Assembly (NCBI GenBank): GCA_954871525.1
Contig: OX940865.1
Location: 6,014,001 to 6,078,000, forward strand
From: Parietaria judaica
Taxonomy: Eukaryota > Streptophyta > Magnoliopsida > Rosales > Urticaceae
DNA length: 64,000 bases
Direction: 5' to 3'
Shown here one piece after another: positions 10,453 through 22,991 of the stretch. Position numbers and translations under genes: made by a program. Below the pieces are notes generated by a model, which was not told the DNA's origin, searched no databases, and saw only the letters and a program-made list of their open reading frames with translations. The first letter of the stretch is position 1. Each line of letters begins with the position of its first letter.

Positions 10453-12453
10453 TGTACGTATGTTCTTTTTAGGATCTATAGGTAACTATCGCTTGCATAT
10501 ATATAAGTTGCTAATTGTGATAGTAGGGGCATGATTAGAAGTGATTTTTTTTTTAAGTAAATTCTTTTATGTGAAAATCATTTGGACAAAAATCACGGAC
10601 ATGACGGAAGATATACAATGGTGAAGAAAGATTGTGCAACGGTTGTGAACCTGAAGCCCAAATTGACATTAAGATATTTTTTTATCCCAAATTTGTAATT
10701 GAGTTCATTATCCTTATGCTTCAAACAGAAAATTTCTAATATTAATAATATTATATTACATGGTGAATCTTTAAAATAGATTGCATCTTAAAAATGAAAT
10801 CAAATCAACGAATCCTTGCAATGACTCGCAAACTATCATTAAAATCAGCACAAGTTTTAGTACTAGTGCCATCATTCTATATCATATTTGAATGGTAATC
10901 ATATCATATGGCACGGAATAGGAGTTAAGAAAAGCTAAATAAATAAACAAAAATATTTAAGTCATGAAAAATCATTAGAAGGCAAGACTAAGGGAGTGAT
11001 AAGATTTTCCTAGGAGCGCAATTAGAGGGCACTAAGTGGGTGCAATAAAGAGCAAATAGAAGGGCAAAACTAATGACTTGTCCTTGTCTCATTTCTAAAG
11101 CCAACAAATATGGTTCGGACACTTTGAAATAGTGACTCAAAACTTCAAAGGAAGATACACTATTGGGCCCACGTGTTGCTTTCATCGTCGACAAAAAGGC
11201 CCCACTTCCTTGTGATGATCAATCGCTACCTCATGAAAGTTTAAAAACAAACAAAATATGGAATCTCTCTTTTATTTGCTACGAACCGTTCGAATTATAT
11301 ATAGATTACATGGTCTTGTTGTTGAAGTTTCACCTTGTATTAATTTGTAGTAACTTGTAATTTTATAACTATTGATAAGTGTTTTTTATATTTTATGTGA
11401 AATTATAAACGTCTGGTGTTAGTGAAAACTGACTCAATCAATCATGACGTTGGTAACGTCAATTTTTCTATAGTGCAAGAATGCTAAGAAAAGTGATTGT
11501 TTGGAGTTGATGACTGTGAGAATTCTCGAGATGATGCCTTAGTAAGAATATCTTATTCTATCTATAATCCATATTAATGATAACCTTAATTTTGGTGGTC
11601 TCTTCGTGGTCTTAGACTTTGCTCAGTCTGTTGTGGCGTCTGAATTGACGATCTTGTCTTAGCATCGGAAGACGAGTCCATGTGGGAGATATTCTTCTTT
11701 GCCACATTATTATATCTTGCTCGCCTCGTGCTGCACCTGGCCGAGCAGGTTCTTAGATGGGGTGTCATGCTTGGTGTTTTATAATTAGGCTCGGAAGCTT
11801 TTATCTTTTGTTGATTCGTGCTCGACATCTGAGGCTCTATCTGGCATCCGGTCTTCAACTTATGTGGCAATAGAACTACTTGAATTTTTCTCTCTCGTCC
11901 TTATGTCACCTTCAGTTAATGGTCTTCGTTGACTTTCGACCAAAATAAATTTAAACTCCAACGTATTTTCAAAATATTAATTTTATTGATTTATTTATCA
12001 CGAGAGACATCTTATTATTTAAGACAAATATTTGTTAGAATATATAAATTCTCATAATTAAACTGTTTAATATATCGTGAAGTTTTTACTCTTTTAAATC
12101 AAAATGGAATCAGTAAAGGAGAACGTAACTTATAAAAAGCGGTAAAAAAAATTTCTGTGTTCATATGAAATTTTAAAGATGTATTTTTCACCTTTTCAGT
12201 GTATTTTTTATGATTATTATTTGAAAGATTAGTGTTTTTTTTATTATTTAGTTTTCATAATTACAGATTTACAATATTGCTTGATATATTATAGTGGATT
12301 GCGAGTTATTTATTTGCTATGATCTTGTTGTCTTATTGTTCGATGTCTATTGACATGATCACTTTTTCATTTTCCTTTTTCCACCCCAAGTTTGTTAATA
12401 TTCTTCTAGAGGATAAATAATATTCTAAAATCTGGTGTAATATCGGAGTCGGA

Positions 12454-12501
<48 letters not shown>

Positions 12502-12837
12502 GAATAAATATAGCTCTCTGTGTATATACATAATATAGTTATTTGGTGTAATTATCTTATTTTGATACATTCCTTTGTACAAAGTGACCAACTCAGACGA
12601 CAATACAAGACTATAAGACAGTCACATATACAGCTATTCTCGCTGGATTAACAAGGATTTTGCAATATCATCGTTAATTAAACTAACAAAAAGAAAACAT
12701 TACATCATGAAAGGACATTTCAACTTGTTATTATAAATTAGTCCCATCACTAAATAAGAAAGCATAATTATACAATTGCAAACATTATTCAATCACTTTT
12801 TTAAATGGCGAAGATTATAAAAAAAAAATAACAAGGT
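10453..12837. other. AT-rich intergenic DNA
   Basis: No gene could be supported. A slightly GC-richer block at about 11590-11940 has short ORFs on both strands without recognisable domains and looks like an old transposon relic. A 43-bp (TA)n tract lies at 12456-12498. Nothing else stands out. Confidence 0.5.
12456..12498. repeat. (TA)n microsatellite
   Basis: A 43-bp uninterrupted AT dinucleotide run. Apparent Ile-Tyr-rich ORFs over it are artefacts. Confidence 0.95.
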
Positions 12838-13312
12838 TCAACTTACCGAACTTGTCGATAAATTGCTTGCCGTTATTAACGGATTAATCGATAACTTACC
12901 GGATTATCGACAGAAAACTAAAAATACTGTAGCTTACTGACTACTGATACTTTTCGACGAATTATCAACACTTATCGATGATCGATGAAAAATCACTAAA
13001 ATATTTTTTAGAATATATTTACAAAGCTGATAATGTTGATAAAACATTAAAATGCCAAAAATAAAATCATTTCATACTCAAACATTGGTAAATAAAATAT
13101 AGTATCACTCTCACATAAGTAAACACTCGAATAAAATCATCAAAAAATGCGAAATTTCTTGAAAAGTACCATATTTTTGTTATTTTTTCAAGATGTTTGC
13201 CGATTTTCAGCAAAAATCATAGAAAACTATTGGCATGACCGTCTTACCGATAACTACCGCCAAGACGGATAATCGAAGATTATTGAAGACAATCGTAGAA
13301 AAATCGAACCTA
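12834..13312. mobile_element. Possible hAT-like MITE rich in TTACCGATAA-type motifs
   Basis: The left end reads AAGGTTCAACTTACC and the right end, reverse-complemented, CCTAGGTTCGATTTTTC, giving a short imperfect inverted repeat. The interior repeats variants of CGATAA, TTATCGA and TTACCG on both strands, as seen in subterminal repeats of hAT-like elements. No convincing 8-bp target duplication was found, so the limits are approximate. Confidence 0.35.
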
Positions 13313-13662
13313 GGATAATAGAATGTATTAAGTTTAAGAAAAATTTATAATTATATACTCAAGTTCTATTTGTACAAGCTGGGGTATTCAAGTCGGCTAA
13401 ATATATTCTGCCGTTCTCATTAATTTATAGTAATGTAGTTAGTGAAATCTGATAATATGTCATTACATAAACTAAATAGAAAGATAAAGTAAAGACAAAC
13501 ACATGTTATATATTTTTATGCGAATTGTATACTTTGACTAATACAATGAAACATGAGTGATTGCTAAATTTATTACACTTGGGTACACTTACTACTACTA
13601 TATATTATAAATACAACACGAGAGGAGTTTTTTTTTAAAATATATTTACTTGGGAAATTTGC

Positions 13663-14285
13663 TTTGTTATGCTCTCAATTTTTACCTTGGCAAAAATACA
13701 GCTTAAGTTTCAGAAATAATTAAGTATACCCTTAATATATGATTTGATAATTTTATCTTTAATTTTCCCATATTTTTAATCAATTATTATAACAATTCAA
13801 AAAATAAATTTTAAATAGCCGTCTTCTATTTTCATCAATATCTTCATCTGCTCATAAATTATCACTGGATCGCCACCGCAACGCTTCTTTGTGTTGCATA
13901 TTCTTCTCTCTATGTCACGACAAGCATCGTCTCTCGTGTTGATGCACTCTTTCGTCGTGGCTGTAAACACCGTATCTCCAATTCCATGTCGTCTCTCTTA
14001 TTATCGTCTCTCATCTATACAAGTATCGCCATTCCAGTTATCCACTTCTCGTTGTCGTCTTCCGAACGACAAGTTTGATTTTGAACAAGTTTCTTGGACT
14101 TTATAATATGTTCGCACAATTACATTCTCACTTTTTAAAAGCATATATGCGAAAAACAATTGGAGGAGATTTAATGATTCATTATACTTTACTTATTAAT
14201 TAGTATTTAAAAAATCAAAAGTAATAAGTATTTTATTTACTAGAGGATATATTTTGGTAAAATGAACTAGAGAGTACATAAGAAA
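13663..14285. mobile_element. Possible Pack-MULE-like element with a GC-richer insert
   Basis: The left end (TTATGCTCTCA, then TTTACC and AAAATA) partly matches the reverse complement of the right end (TTATGTACTCTC, then TTTACC and AAAATA) over about 60 bp. Between the ends lies a GC-richer stretch (about 13820-14100) with a 71-codon ORF from 13891 that I cannot identify. No clear target-site duplication was found. The layout resembles the better supported elements at 16.9 and 46.5 kb. Confidence 0.35.
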
Positions 14286-15359
14286 AATTCAAAATTTATT
14301 CGTAAGAGGTAATTTTGACTTTTCTAAAATAAAATTTATTAAAGGATTTAAACAACTAAAATAAATTTTGAGGAATTTTAAATATTTTTTAAACTTATAA
14401 ATATCATTTGTTAGAAGTAAAACAAATGATATAAAAAGCAAAATTTTCAAACTATTTTGCCACTTGTCGTTTATGATAGTGCCTGCTATTAAGCTAGTGA
14501 GTAGTGATGCCAGAAGATAATTAAAATTAGTCAACTCGATAATGGAACACGTATCATAAATTCATAATGTTGTCTAATGATTATAATGTCATTTGTCACA
14601 TCATTCTTGTTACTAAATATCCTAAATATACATAATATTTTTTTTGACAATCTAAATATACATAATTAATTATAATTAGTTAGTTTTTGTTGCTACATTC
14701 ATATTGTTTGTGAAATATTTTATGCTTAAATATAATTATCAAGATCAATAAATTAATCTCTATTTTCACGACTCCGGTATAGAGCAAAAAATTACATAAT
14801 TTAAATAAATAATAAACCAATCCTTATTTACAAACTTAATATAGTAAAGATGTGTCGCATTTTTATTTATGGGAAAGTTTATTGAATCGTCAGCAAATGC
14901 TCAGAAAAGATTTTGCACAAATAAATTAAGAGAAAACTTTTGTCATCACTCCGAAACATGAACATACAAATTCTCTTGAAATTAATAAATAATAAATTAT
15001 CTACACCGAAAAAAATATGATAAGAAAAATCTCTTGAAAAGCATCAACGATATCATGGTCTCATATGACATTCTATGTACCTTTTATTATTTTTATGTGT
15101 CTTGTTTGTGATTCCATGGAGCCCACAAACACAACTGATTACAAAGTATACTTATTTGAGTATAATAAAAAATAAAAAATAAAAAATTCAATCTTCATGT
15201 GGATTTATAGATGATCTCAGCGCACATGAACTTGTTCTCCGATAGTTTGACATGATTAGCTCATAAATTGAGTAAAACTGAAATATATATATATATATAT
15301 ATATAATAGTGTATATATATATTATAGGATAAATAATACCTTGAGTTTCAAGTACTTCA
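14286..15359. other. AT-rich intergenic DNA
   Basis: No gene or confident repeat was found apart from a (TA)n tract at about 15283-15304. Short ORFs here are AT-driven and have no domain content. Confidence 0.5.
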
Positions 15360-16540
15360 ACGTTTACGGTATATTTCAAATTATATTTTAAAAATAAGAG
15401 AACTAAATTGTTAAAAATTACTTATATCATTAGTACTAAAGTGTTAATTTTCACAAAATATCAATATTTATTACGACATAATTACTAATATTATTATTAA
15501 TGACGTAAGTGTTTAAGTTATTATTATATACAAAAATATATGTAGAATTAGTGGATAAAATTACAACAATATCACTTGGAGTCTCCAAAATCTAAAAAAT
15601 AAACATATTTCACCCCAAACTTTTAAAAATTTCAAATTTACTTCCATATATATTTTTTTTTTCTCATATTTTTTTCCCTTTTTTGTTTTTAATTAAACCA
15701 TGGTCTCCATTTATCATTACTTTGCCCCTCGCGCAGTGCTGTTTGTTAAGATCATTAATATATCATAAGATGAGATTAATCATCTCTTTAGTGATAAAAA
15801 AAAAAATTAAGGGCAGATATTAATATCCTATACACACACAGAAAAAACATAGAGAAACTGTTGAAATTTACTTAAAATAAATAATAATATTATTATACCC
15901 AAAAACTTATGGAGAACATCAAATTAATTATATGTATCATATATATAATATATATAGGCTATAATACATATATTTGAAACATAGTTTTTCAATTAAGTTA
16001 CATTAAAATGTTTTAAAATACATTTAGCATTACATAACTTTATATTACGGTATAAAGTACACTTGAAGAAACTATGTTAAATAGAAAAGTATTAAAGTAA
16101 TTATGCCATGATAAATACTATCTAACAACATTGTGAAGTGTGACTATATGAAGGAAAAGAGAGACCATATGGTAAAATAAAAATAAATTTAAAAATTGAA
16201 AATAAAAAGTTGAGTAAATTTTAAGGGTTCTTTTCATCTTAAAAAATATAATTGTGAAACGTGGGTAATTAAATGGCGTTGGAGACTATATATGATAGTT
16301 TTGTAATTTTATCTATCAATTCTACATATTTATTGTGTAGGAAAATAACTGAAGTACTTATATGTTGCTAATAAATGATAATAAGTTAAGTACTTACGTC
16401 GTCATTAATAATTTAAGTACTTATGCCGTAATAAATATTGATATATTTTGAATGTTAACGGTTGGTACTAATGACACAAATAATTTTTAAAAATTTGATA
16501 ATTTTGCTTCTAAAAATAAGATTTGAAATACTGTGAAAAC
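15360..16540. mobile_element. Foldback element with about 280-bp terminal inverted repeats
   Basis: The left arm (about 15360-15655) and the reverse complement of the right arm (about 16225-16540) share long blocks in the same order: TATTTCAAAT, TCATTAGTAC, ATATCAATATTTATTACG, ATTAATGACG, ATGTAGAATT, GATAAAATTACAA and AGTCTCCAA. The interior is AT-rich and non-coding. Arms this long without coding capacity fit a non-autonomous MULE or foldback element. Exact ends and target duplication were not fixed. Confidence 0.65.
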
Positions 16541-16920
16541 CTCTATATATTAGTAATGTTTGGACCACTAAAATTTATTATATTATCAAATTATTAATTT
16601 ATAACGTATTAGCGTGTCAAGAAATTTAATATGTATCTCTAATAAAAAAATATAGTTTTAAGAGTACATAACTATATATTAGAGATTGTTTCAAACAATG
16701 ATGAAATTTTAAAAACAAACACTTCGAACATTTTTTGTTACATCAAACATTCTTAACGCTACGTGGAAGCTTAGAGATGACGTCGAAAGAGACATCAATT
16801 TTTAAGAATAAGCAAGTAACTTAGAATCATATTCTTAAAAAACTACATGATTACTTATTTAATGTAATATCTTTTTTATTTAAAGTTATTTCATAACTAC
16901 CTATGTAATGTTATATTTTA

Positions 16921-17992
16921 GGGTTAATGAGTCAAATGCCCATTTGTGGCTCAAGGTTTTAAAAAAAAATGTCCATTTCTATTTTTAGTAATCATAACCA
17001 CTAATAAATTAAAATATGGACTAATTTGCCCCTCCATTTTCTAAATCACTTTTAAAACTAAATCACGGTTAATACTAATTCGTTTTTTAAAATTAAAAAA
17101 TAATAATTTTCTTGTAATGTAGCAAACTAAATAACTGATTAATCTTTATCCTTCATTTTTGAATTTATCCTCCCTATTAATTAGTATATTCACGATGAAA
17201 AAAAATCTTTTTTTTTCTTCGAACTTCTCTATTAATGAGTACATCCACTTGAATAAATCCTCTTATTTACATTTTCGGATTTATAGTTACGAATTTGCAA
17301 TTTTATTAACTTGTAAATATATTTACGAAATCGATTAACTTGTAAAAAACTGTAAATATATTTACAAAACGTTTTTAACATATTGAGCTGTAAATGTATT
17401 TACGAATTATTAGTAAATTCTCTTAGGTACAGAGCTCGTATTTATGGTTACGAATTTGGATTTTCATTTATATAGTTATAAAATCGTGTTTATAGTTACG
17501 ATATTAAATAGTATTTAAATTTGTAAACATTTTTTTATAGATTGATGTCTACAAATTACGAAATTACAATATTTATAGTTTATAAACTTGTACTATTGAG
17601 AAACCAGAGAGGCGAAGGAGCTCGATGGAGGAAGGCGAGGGAAAAGAGAGAGAGATCTTGGCGATGGAAGAAGCTTCTAGGAGAAAGTTAAGAGAGAATG
17701 GAGGAAAAAGTAAATTAATATGTGATTAATGATGAATATTTTTTGAAAAAGTAACATAATTAAATGAAATTGTAATTAATTGGGGGAAGTTGTCAACCAC
17801 AATTATTGGAAAAATTAATTTCGAAAATAAAATAAAATACTAATAATTAATACGAAAATAATTAATATAACTAATATTAGGGTTAATATGGTCCAAATAA
17901 AGTTAGTAATGAGTATAAATGAATTTTAAGAAACTATGGGCATTTCTCTTAAACTTTTAGTGCTTTTTTTTGGGCATTTTGTGAGTTTTTCT
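16921..17992. mobile_element. Non-autonomous Mutator-like element with 9-bp target duplication
   Basis: The element is flanked on both sides by TATATTTTA (16912-16920 and 17993-18001). The left end (GGGTTAATGAGTCAAATGCCC) and the reversed right end (AGAAAAACTCACAAAATGCCC) begin diverged TIRs of about 110 bp that also share GTCCATTTC/GCCCATAGTTTC and ATGGAC-AATTTGCCC/TTTGGACCATATTAACCC. The interior has quasi-repeats of TTGTAAATATATTTACGAA and a GC-richer purine-rich patch at about 17600-17710, possibly captured exon sequence. It is related to the element at 46.5-48.0 kb, which lies in the opposite orientation. Confidence 0.75.
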
Positions 17993-18219
17993 TATATTTT
18001 ATTTATAATGCTTTCGTAATAAATTATATATATTATTATTTTTATTAATTACATACTAGTTGGGACCTATATACTTTTAAAAATTTAGTATCTTATAACT
18101 TAGCAAATTATTAATTTAGCTACTTATGCTCGAGTTGAGACCGGACAAAAATATTATTTAATTGAAGTTATCAATTTATCGAGGTACTGTATGTTTGAGT
18201 TTAAGCTTGACTCGACTCA

Positions 18220-18720
18220 ACAACCCCTATCAGAAATCTTCCCACCATAAGTTTCCCTACTAGAAATCTCCCCCTCCAGTGATGGGTCCGGCGAGAGATG
18301 CTCCCTAGCAGGAAGGGACCCGACCAAGAGTAGCCCGAGCAAAAAAGTCCTGACCCGCTCTAGTAGGGACACACGCCAGAAGTCAGCGGAAGCTATTCCT
18401 GGAATGTGCCAAACTTGTGGAGCAAGTTTAAAGATACGATTTGGCTCCCTGATTTGATTTGATTTGATTTGGTTTCCCATTCTGTTAGAAAAGCGTGTAA
18501 ATTGTAAAGATTTGATTGAGTTTATTTTAGGAAGTTTTCTGCTAGGGTTAGTCGTTTTCTGGTCCCCATTAAATGCTAGTGTTAGTGTTTATTTTATGTA
18601 ACTCCATTATTACAATTTTGTCTTTCGATTAATCAAAGAGAATCATTCCTCAAACTTTTCTTCTACCTTTATTTTGTTATTTGTATATTTTCTTTTGTCA
18701 GGTCCAAATAATTGGAACCG
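18220..18720 (+). mobile_element. Probable LTR retrotransposon relic
   Basis: A GC-richer block (18225-18440) is followed by a four-copy GATTT run (18447-18466) and a stretch resembling the R/U5 part of a plant LTR (about 18580-18700: ATTTTATGTAACTCC, then TTTCGATTAATCAA). Neither LTR end, nor a primer site or partner LTR, was found. The assignment rests on general resemblance only. Confidence 0.35.
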
Positions 18721-18912
18721 ACATATGTTATGAACTTTGAGGTACTTCAAGGTAATTTTTTTTTATCTATTTTCCTTAAATGATATTAATATTCATGTTT
18801 AAATGTCTATTGTGGGCTCCAAGTATTTGATACAAATTGGGTCCCACAAACATCCGGTAGTTACATATATTAGATCCCGTTTGGAACAAAAGTAACTTTT
18901 GTCTTAATTTTT

Positions 18913-19140
18913 AGGGATAATAGCGGCAAAAGTGGCCAAAATTAGGCCAAGTGTGCAAATAAGTGGCCAAACCGATTTAATATCGGCATAAGTAGCCAAA
19001 GTTTACCAAACCGTGGACAGTACAAATTCCATCCATTTCATGTCAACGCCGTTAGCCACGTCATTTCCCCAAGTGTTGAGCTTTGGCCACTTATTTGCAC
19101 ACTCGGCCTAACTTTAGCCACTTTTGCCGCTATTATCCCT
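18913..19140 (+). mobile_element. MITE copy 1 (MULE-like TIRs)
   Basis: A 228-bp element starting AGGGATAATAGCGGC and ending with its reverse complement, with TIRs of about 59 bp containing GGCCNAGTGTGCAAATAAGT. It has no coding capacity. Confidence 0.85.
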
Positions 19141-19544
19141 TATTTTTTTGCGTTCCAAAGTATTTTTAGAGTTTATCTAGATATTTTTTCTTTTTCTTTT
19201 TCTTAAGATTTGACTAAAACTTGATTTCCGAAAGAACTGATTCCGTTTTTTAAATTTAGAACGCTGAATATCACTCTCAATTTTGAAAACATTAAAATGT
19301 GTTATCGGTTTCACAAGTAATTTACGATCATAGGATTTGACATGTGAAACCTATGATCGTAAATTACATGTGAAACCGATAACACATTTTAATGTTTTCA
19401 AGATTGAGAGTGATATTCAGCGTTCTAAATTTAAAAAAACGGAATCAGTTCTTTCAGAAATCAAGTTTTAGTCAAATCTTAAGAAAAAGAAAAAGAAAAA
19501 ATATCTAGATAAACCCTAAAAATACTTTGGAACGCAAAAAAATA

Positions 19545-19772
19545 AGGGATAATAGCGGCAAAAGTGGCTAAAGTTAGGCCGAGTGTGCAAATAAGTGGCC
19601 AAAGCTCAACACTTGTGGAAATGACGTGGCTAACGGTGTTGACGTGAAATGGATGGAATTTGTACTGTCCACGGTTTGGTAAACTTTGGCTACTTATGCC
19701 GATATTAAATCGATTTGGCCACTTAATTGCACACTTGGCCTAACTTTGACCACTTTTGCCGCTATTATCCCT
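19545..19772 (-). mobile_element. MITE copy 2, inverted
   Basis: The same 228-bp element as at 18913-19140 in opposite orientation, differing by a handful of bases. Its equal length and exactly symmetric position about 19342 show that the pair arose by inverted duplication rather than by two random insertions. Confidence 0.85.
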
Positions 19773-19784
19773 AATTTTTAATAT

Positions 19785-20145
19785 TTATATTGAATTGTAA
19801 ATAACCGCTAATATCTGAAAAAGTAAGAATAAACATCATTTTTTATGCCACCTTATTTTATTTCTAGACGGTGTACATATTATAATTTATTATCATTTGT
19901 AATTATGAGTAAATTAAGTTTCTCTTTTGTATGTTCTTCTTCTTCTTCTCTAAATAACTTTCCCCACAGCCAAAACTGTGTCCACGAGATAGTTTCCGAC
20001 CGGTACAACTATTTTTTCACTATATTGTTTAGTTTTAATTCTATATTCTATTCTTTCCAAATGAATAAGATCAATTATATTCAACATTAGTGAGATATAT
20101 CTCAATAAACATTACGTAACATGATATATATATCTCAATTATATA
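19785..20145. other. AT-rich spacer
   Basis: No gene was found. The 81-codon ORF at 19845 is Ser/Phe/Asn-rich with no domain and reflects base composition. Confidence 0.5.
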
Positions 20146-20159
20146 TATATCTCGATACG

Positions 20160-20830
20160 TGACGACCGTCACTTCCCTTCTGGAATCGGACTCAGCAAGA
20201 TCCCCTTGCTATGTTGTCGACGTTAGACTGACTCCTTCAGTCTGGTTCTCAATAACACAGTCGACGCCTCTCGCGAGGTAGGAATAATCGATGATAAAAC
20301 ACCGTTTTGTGATAACTGATAACCTTGATACTGACGGTAAGGTTAATCTCTAGAAGGGACAACGTGATACTTATATGTGCAGTATGCAAACCTTCTGTAG
20401 CGTCCCTTCGAATGTTCTTGATGAACAACAAGCTTGATTACGTGGATGACGTGAAAACTGCAAGCTTGATTTTAGGTTGTTTATGGAGAACAACCTTCTT
20501 GAGCCCTCTCTGAATTTTCTCTGAATTGTATACCTGGAGAACTGAGGAGAAGGAGGCCAATAATACGTATTTAAGAGTCAATTTCGTAGCTCCATTTCCC
20601 CCCTCAAAATAGCAACTAATTCCCAAGATTTAAGGAATGATAAATATAAATATAAATCATTAATCTTGGAAATAAATCACTAATTGATTTGAGTCAATCC
20701 AGAGAGAATATACCCATGAAATTCGCTCAAATCTGTTTAAGAAAAACGCGTAAACTTTCCATGAAATTCGCAACAATCTGAGACGGTTTCGACTGCATGA
20801 TGAGATGTACTTACGACTGTAGTTGACGAT
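20160..20830 (-). mobile_element. Probable LTR relic
   Basis: This is a moderately GC-rich block in AT-rich DNA. Read on the minus strand it has a TATA-like TTAAATACG (about 20567) followed by a transcribed-looking stretch, as in plant LTR promoters. No partner LTR, primer site or coding domain is visible. It could equally be another kind of decayed element. Confidence 0.3.
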
Positions 20831-21189
20831 GTTTTAGTTGTAGTCACCAAAATAGCAAACACAAAAAATAATAGCTGAACCTGTTTTTTCAGTAATCATT
20901 TTCCATTATGTTTCTCATGCCAAACAATACTAAAATAATAAACTACAATGTTCGCAATTTTTTTTTATGTCTAGTTCATTAGATATTGATTAGTCACGTG
21001 GTCTAAATATTTAGTTTATAAATGACATATAATAATAATAATAATAAATATAAATTTAGAGGATGCATCGGTTAGTTTTGGTGCTCATAGTTTAAGTTTT
21101 TTTTTTATGATATGATCACCTTGATTTTTTTTTTATTTTTGTTGATGATGGTAATTTTTTAAGAGTTTTTTTTTTCTATAATCTTATAT

Positions 21190-21808
21190 CTACTTAAAAT
21201 TATTAACTATAATGCTTTTCGGAAAACAACTTGTTTTAGTACTAGTAGATAGTGAGTAGCAATAACGCTGAAGCGGAATAAAGATTATGGCGAGGAGCAA
21301 ACACAAAAGGAATTTTACGTGGTTCGGCCCATCAAGCCTCTTTGGTTCGAATTCTCCGGGGTCTTCGAGCGTTTCTTTCGAGTTCACTCGAGAGAGTCGA
21401 ATCCTTCACCCTCGCTATCCATTCTACCAAACCAACCAGCCCTCTTAACTTGGGAACAACTAGATTTTTATATAGACGGGGCGAACTTGGAATGCTGATC
21501 AACTGGAAAGCGTACGACTAGGCCTAGGTACATTTCCTCCACTAGACAATGGTGAGGTGATGGGTCTCCCACCATGGGGAAGAGTGTGCTGCATGCCTTC
21601 ACATTGGTGCCATCGGCGCTCTGAATAACTTTTTTAGTATCCTCTTGTTGGTCAATTCCATACGTTGGAACGAGACTCTTTTTGAGGTGACGGGGATGAG
21701 TGTATGGCTTCGGGAACGAGATGACTTTGGTGGAAGCACGGATTGCGGGCAACAAGCTAGGGAGGAGGCCTTAGCTCGGGAAAAGGGATCCCGAATATGG
21801 GCCCAACA
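21190..21808 (-). mobile_element. Probable solo LTR or LTR fragment
   Basis: On the minus strand the block begins TGTTGGGCCCATATTCGGG, consistent with an LTR 5' end. It has TATATAAAAATC as a TATA box at about 21464-21474. On the plus strand it contains TTTTACGTGGTTCGGCC, a motif common in plant Copia-type LTRs and similar to one in the Copia LTR at 52.4 kb (AGAGTGGTTCGGCC). The other end and the target duplication were not located. Confidence 0.45.
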
Positions 21809-21809
21809 A

Positions 21810-22467
21810 TGTTAAACTTAAAAAGACTTGTCTAGTTAGTTCGAGATTGCTCACTCAGTACTGTAAATATATTTTTTTATGTCCTTCAAAATTATGTCCT
21901 GAAAATCACCGAGTTTAGGAAATAAATATCTACAATAAAAGTGATGCCGATCAATTTCAAGGGCATTAAGAGTGACCTTGTCAGCCTAATTTTATCTTTT
22001 TATTTTTATTTTTTTTATTACTGATGATATTTGTGTTTAGTTTTTGTTTGAATACTTTTATATTTAATTCAAAATTATCATTATGTACATAATGATAATA
22101 TATATGTATTAATAGAATATGATAGGAGACAAATAGGCCTTGAAATAAGCCCCAACAAAGGGCCTAATTTCTCTCATCTTATGTAACAGAATTGGGCAAA
22201 GTCATTATTGCATGACCCTTAAGCATGTGAAGACACTCTCCATTCTGTTGCTAAGCACTTTAATATCTGATCATATTTCCTCATAATTTATTATATATCT
22301 CTAAGAGCTATATAATATTTTAATTATTTCTTTGTCACTAAAATAAATTAAGCACGTGTTAAAATGCGCTACACATAATCATGTAAGCTAAGAAACTTTT
22401 GCTTGAGATATCTAACTGCGGTACTTAATTAAGTATTGTTTTTGTTTTTGCTTGAGATATCTAACTA

Positions 22468-22520
<53 letters not shown>

Positions 22521-22959
22521 CTCTTGGCCAGTCCTGGAAATATATTCCGATTCCGCCATTATTACGGCACATAGGGTAAGTTTTGTAGCTAGAGAAACTA
22601 TCAGTAAATAATCAAAATCTTCAAAAAATAAAATAAAAAAAATACTCGAGATGTATATTTATTTTGCAGCCATTAAAAAATAAAAACTATGAAAAGTTAT
22701 CTTATATATCTCTTATCTTTTTTTTCTATACCATGATATATGGGTGTAGACTGTAGTGTAATAAAATTAACAACAAATAAATATTTAATATATATATATA
22801 AACGCCTATTCTATTCATATATATTGATCACATCTATATATGATATATCCACTTGTCAGACAAAACAAGATAGAAAGATTCAGAATCCACAATAATCAGC
22901 TTTCTTAACCTAGGTCAAGCCAAGCAATTGCGTTTCAAAGATGACAAATGCACGTGCGT

Positions 22960-22991
<32 letters not shown>

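Larger units (their letters stand above)
18913..19772. repeat. 860-bp near-perfect palindrome built from two inverted MITEs
   Basis: Arm 18913-19334 and arm 19350-19772 are reverse complements over about 420 bp with few mismatches, separated by a 15-base loop. The outer part of each arm is a 228-bp MITE (18913-19140 and 19545-19772). Each MITE has its own TIRs of about 59 bp starting AGGGATAATAGCGGCAAAAG. The inner about 200 bp of each arm is AT-rich unique sequence, also mirrored. The whole structure is flanked by AATTTTT (18906-18912 and 19773-19779), so it appears to have inserted as one unit. A transcript across it would fold into one very long hairpin. Confidence 0.93.

Noticed and set aside
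12406..12603. ORF with an Ile-Tyr repeat
   Set aside because: It is translation of a (TA)n microsatellite.
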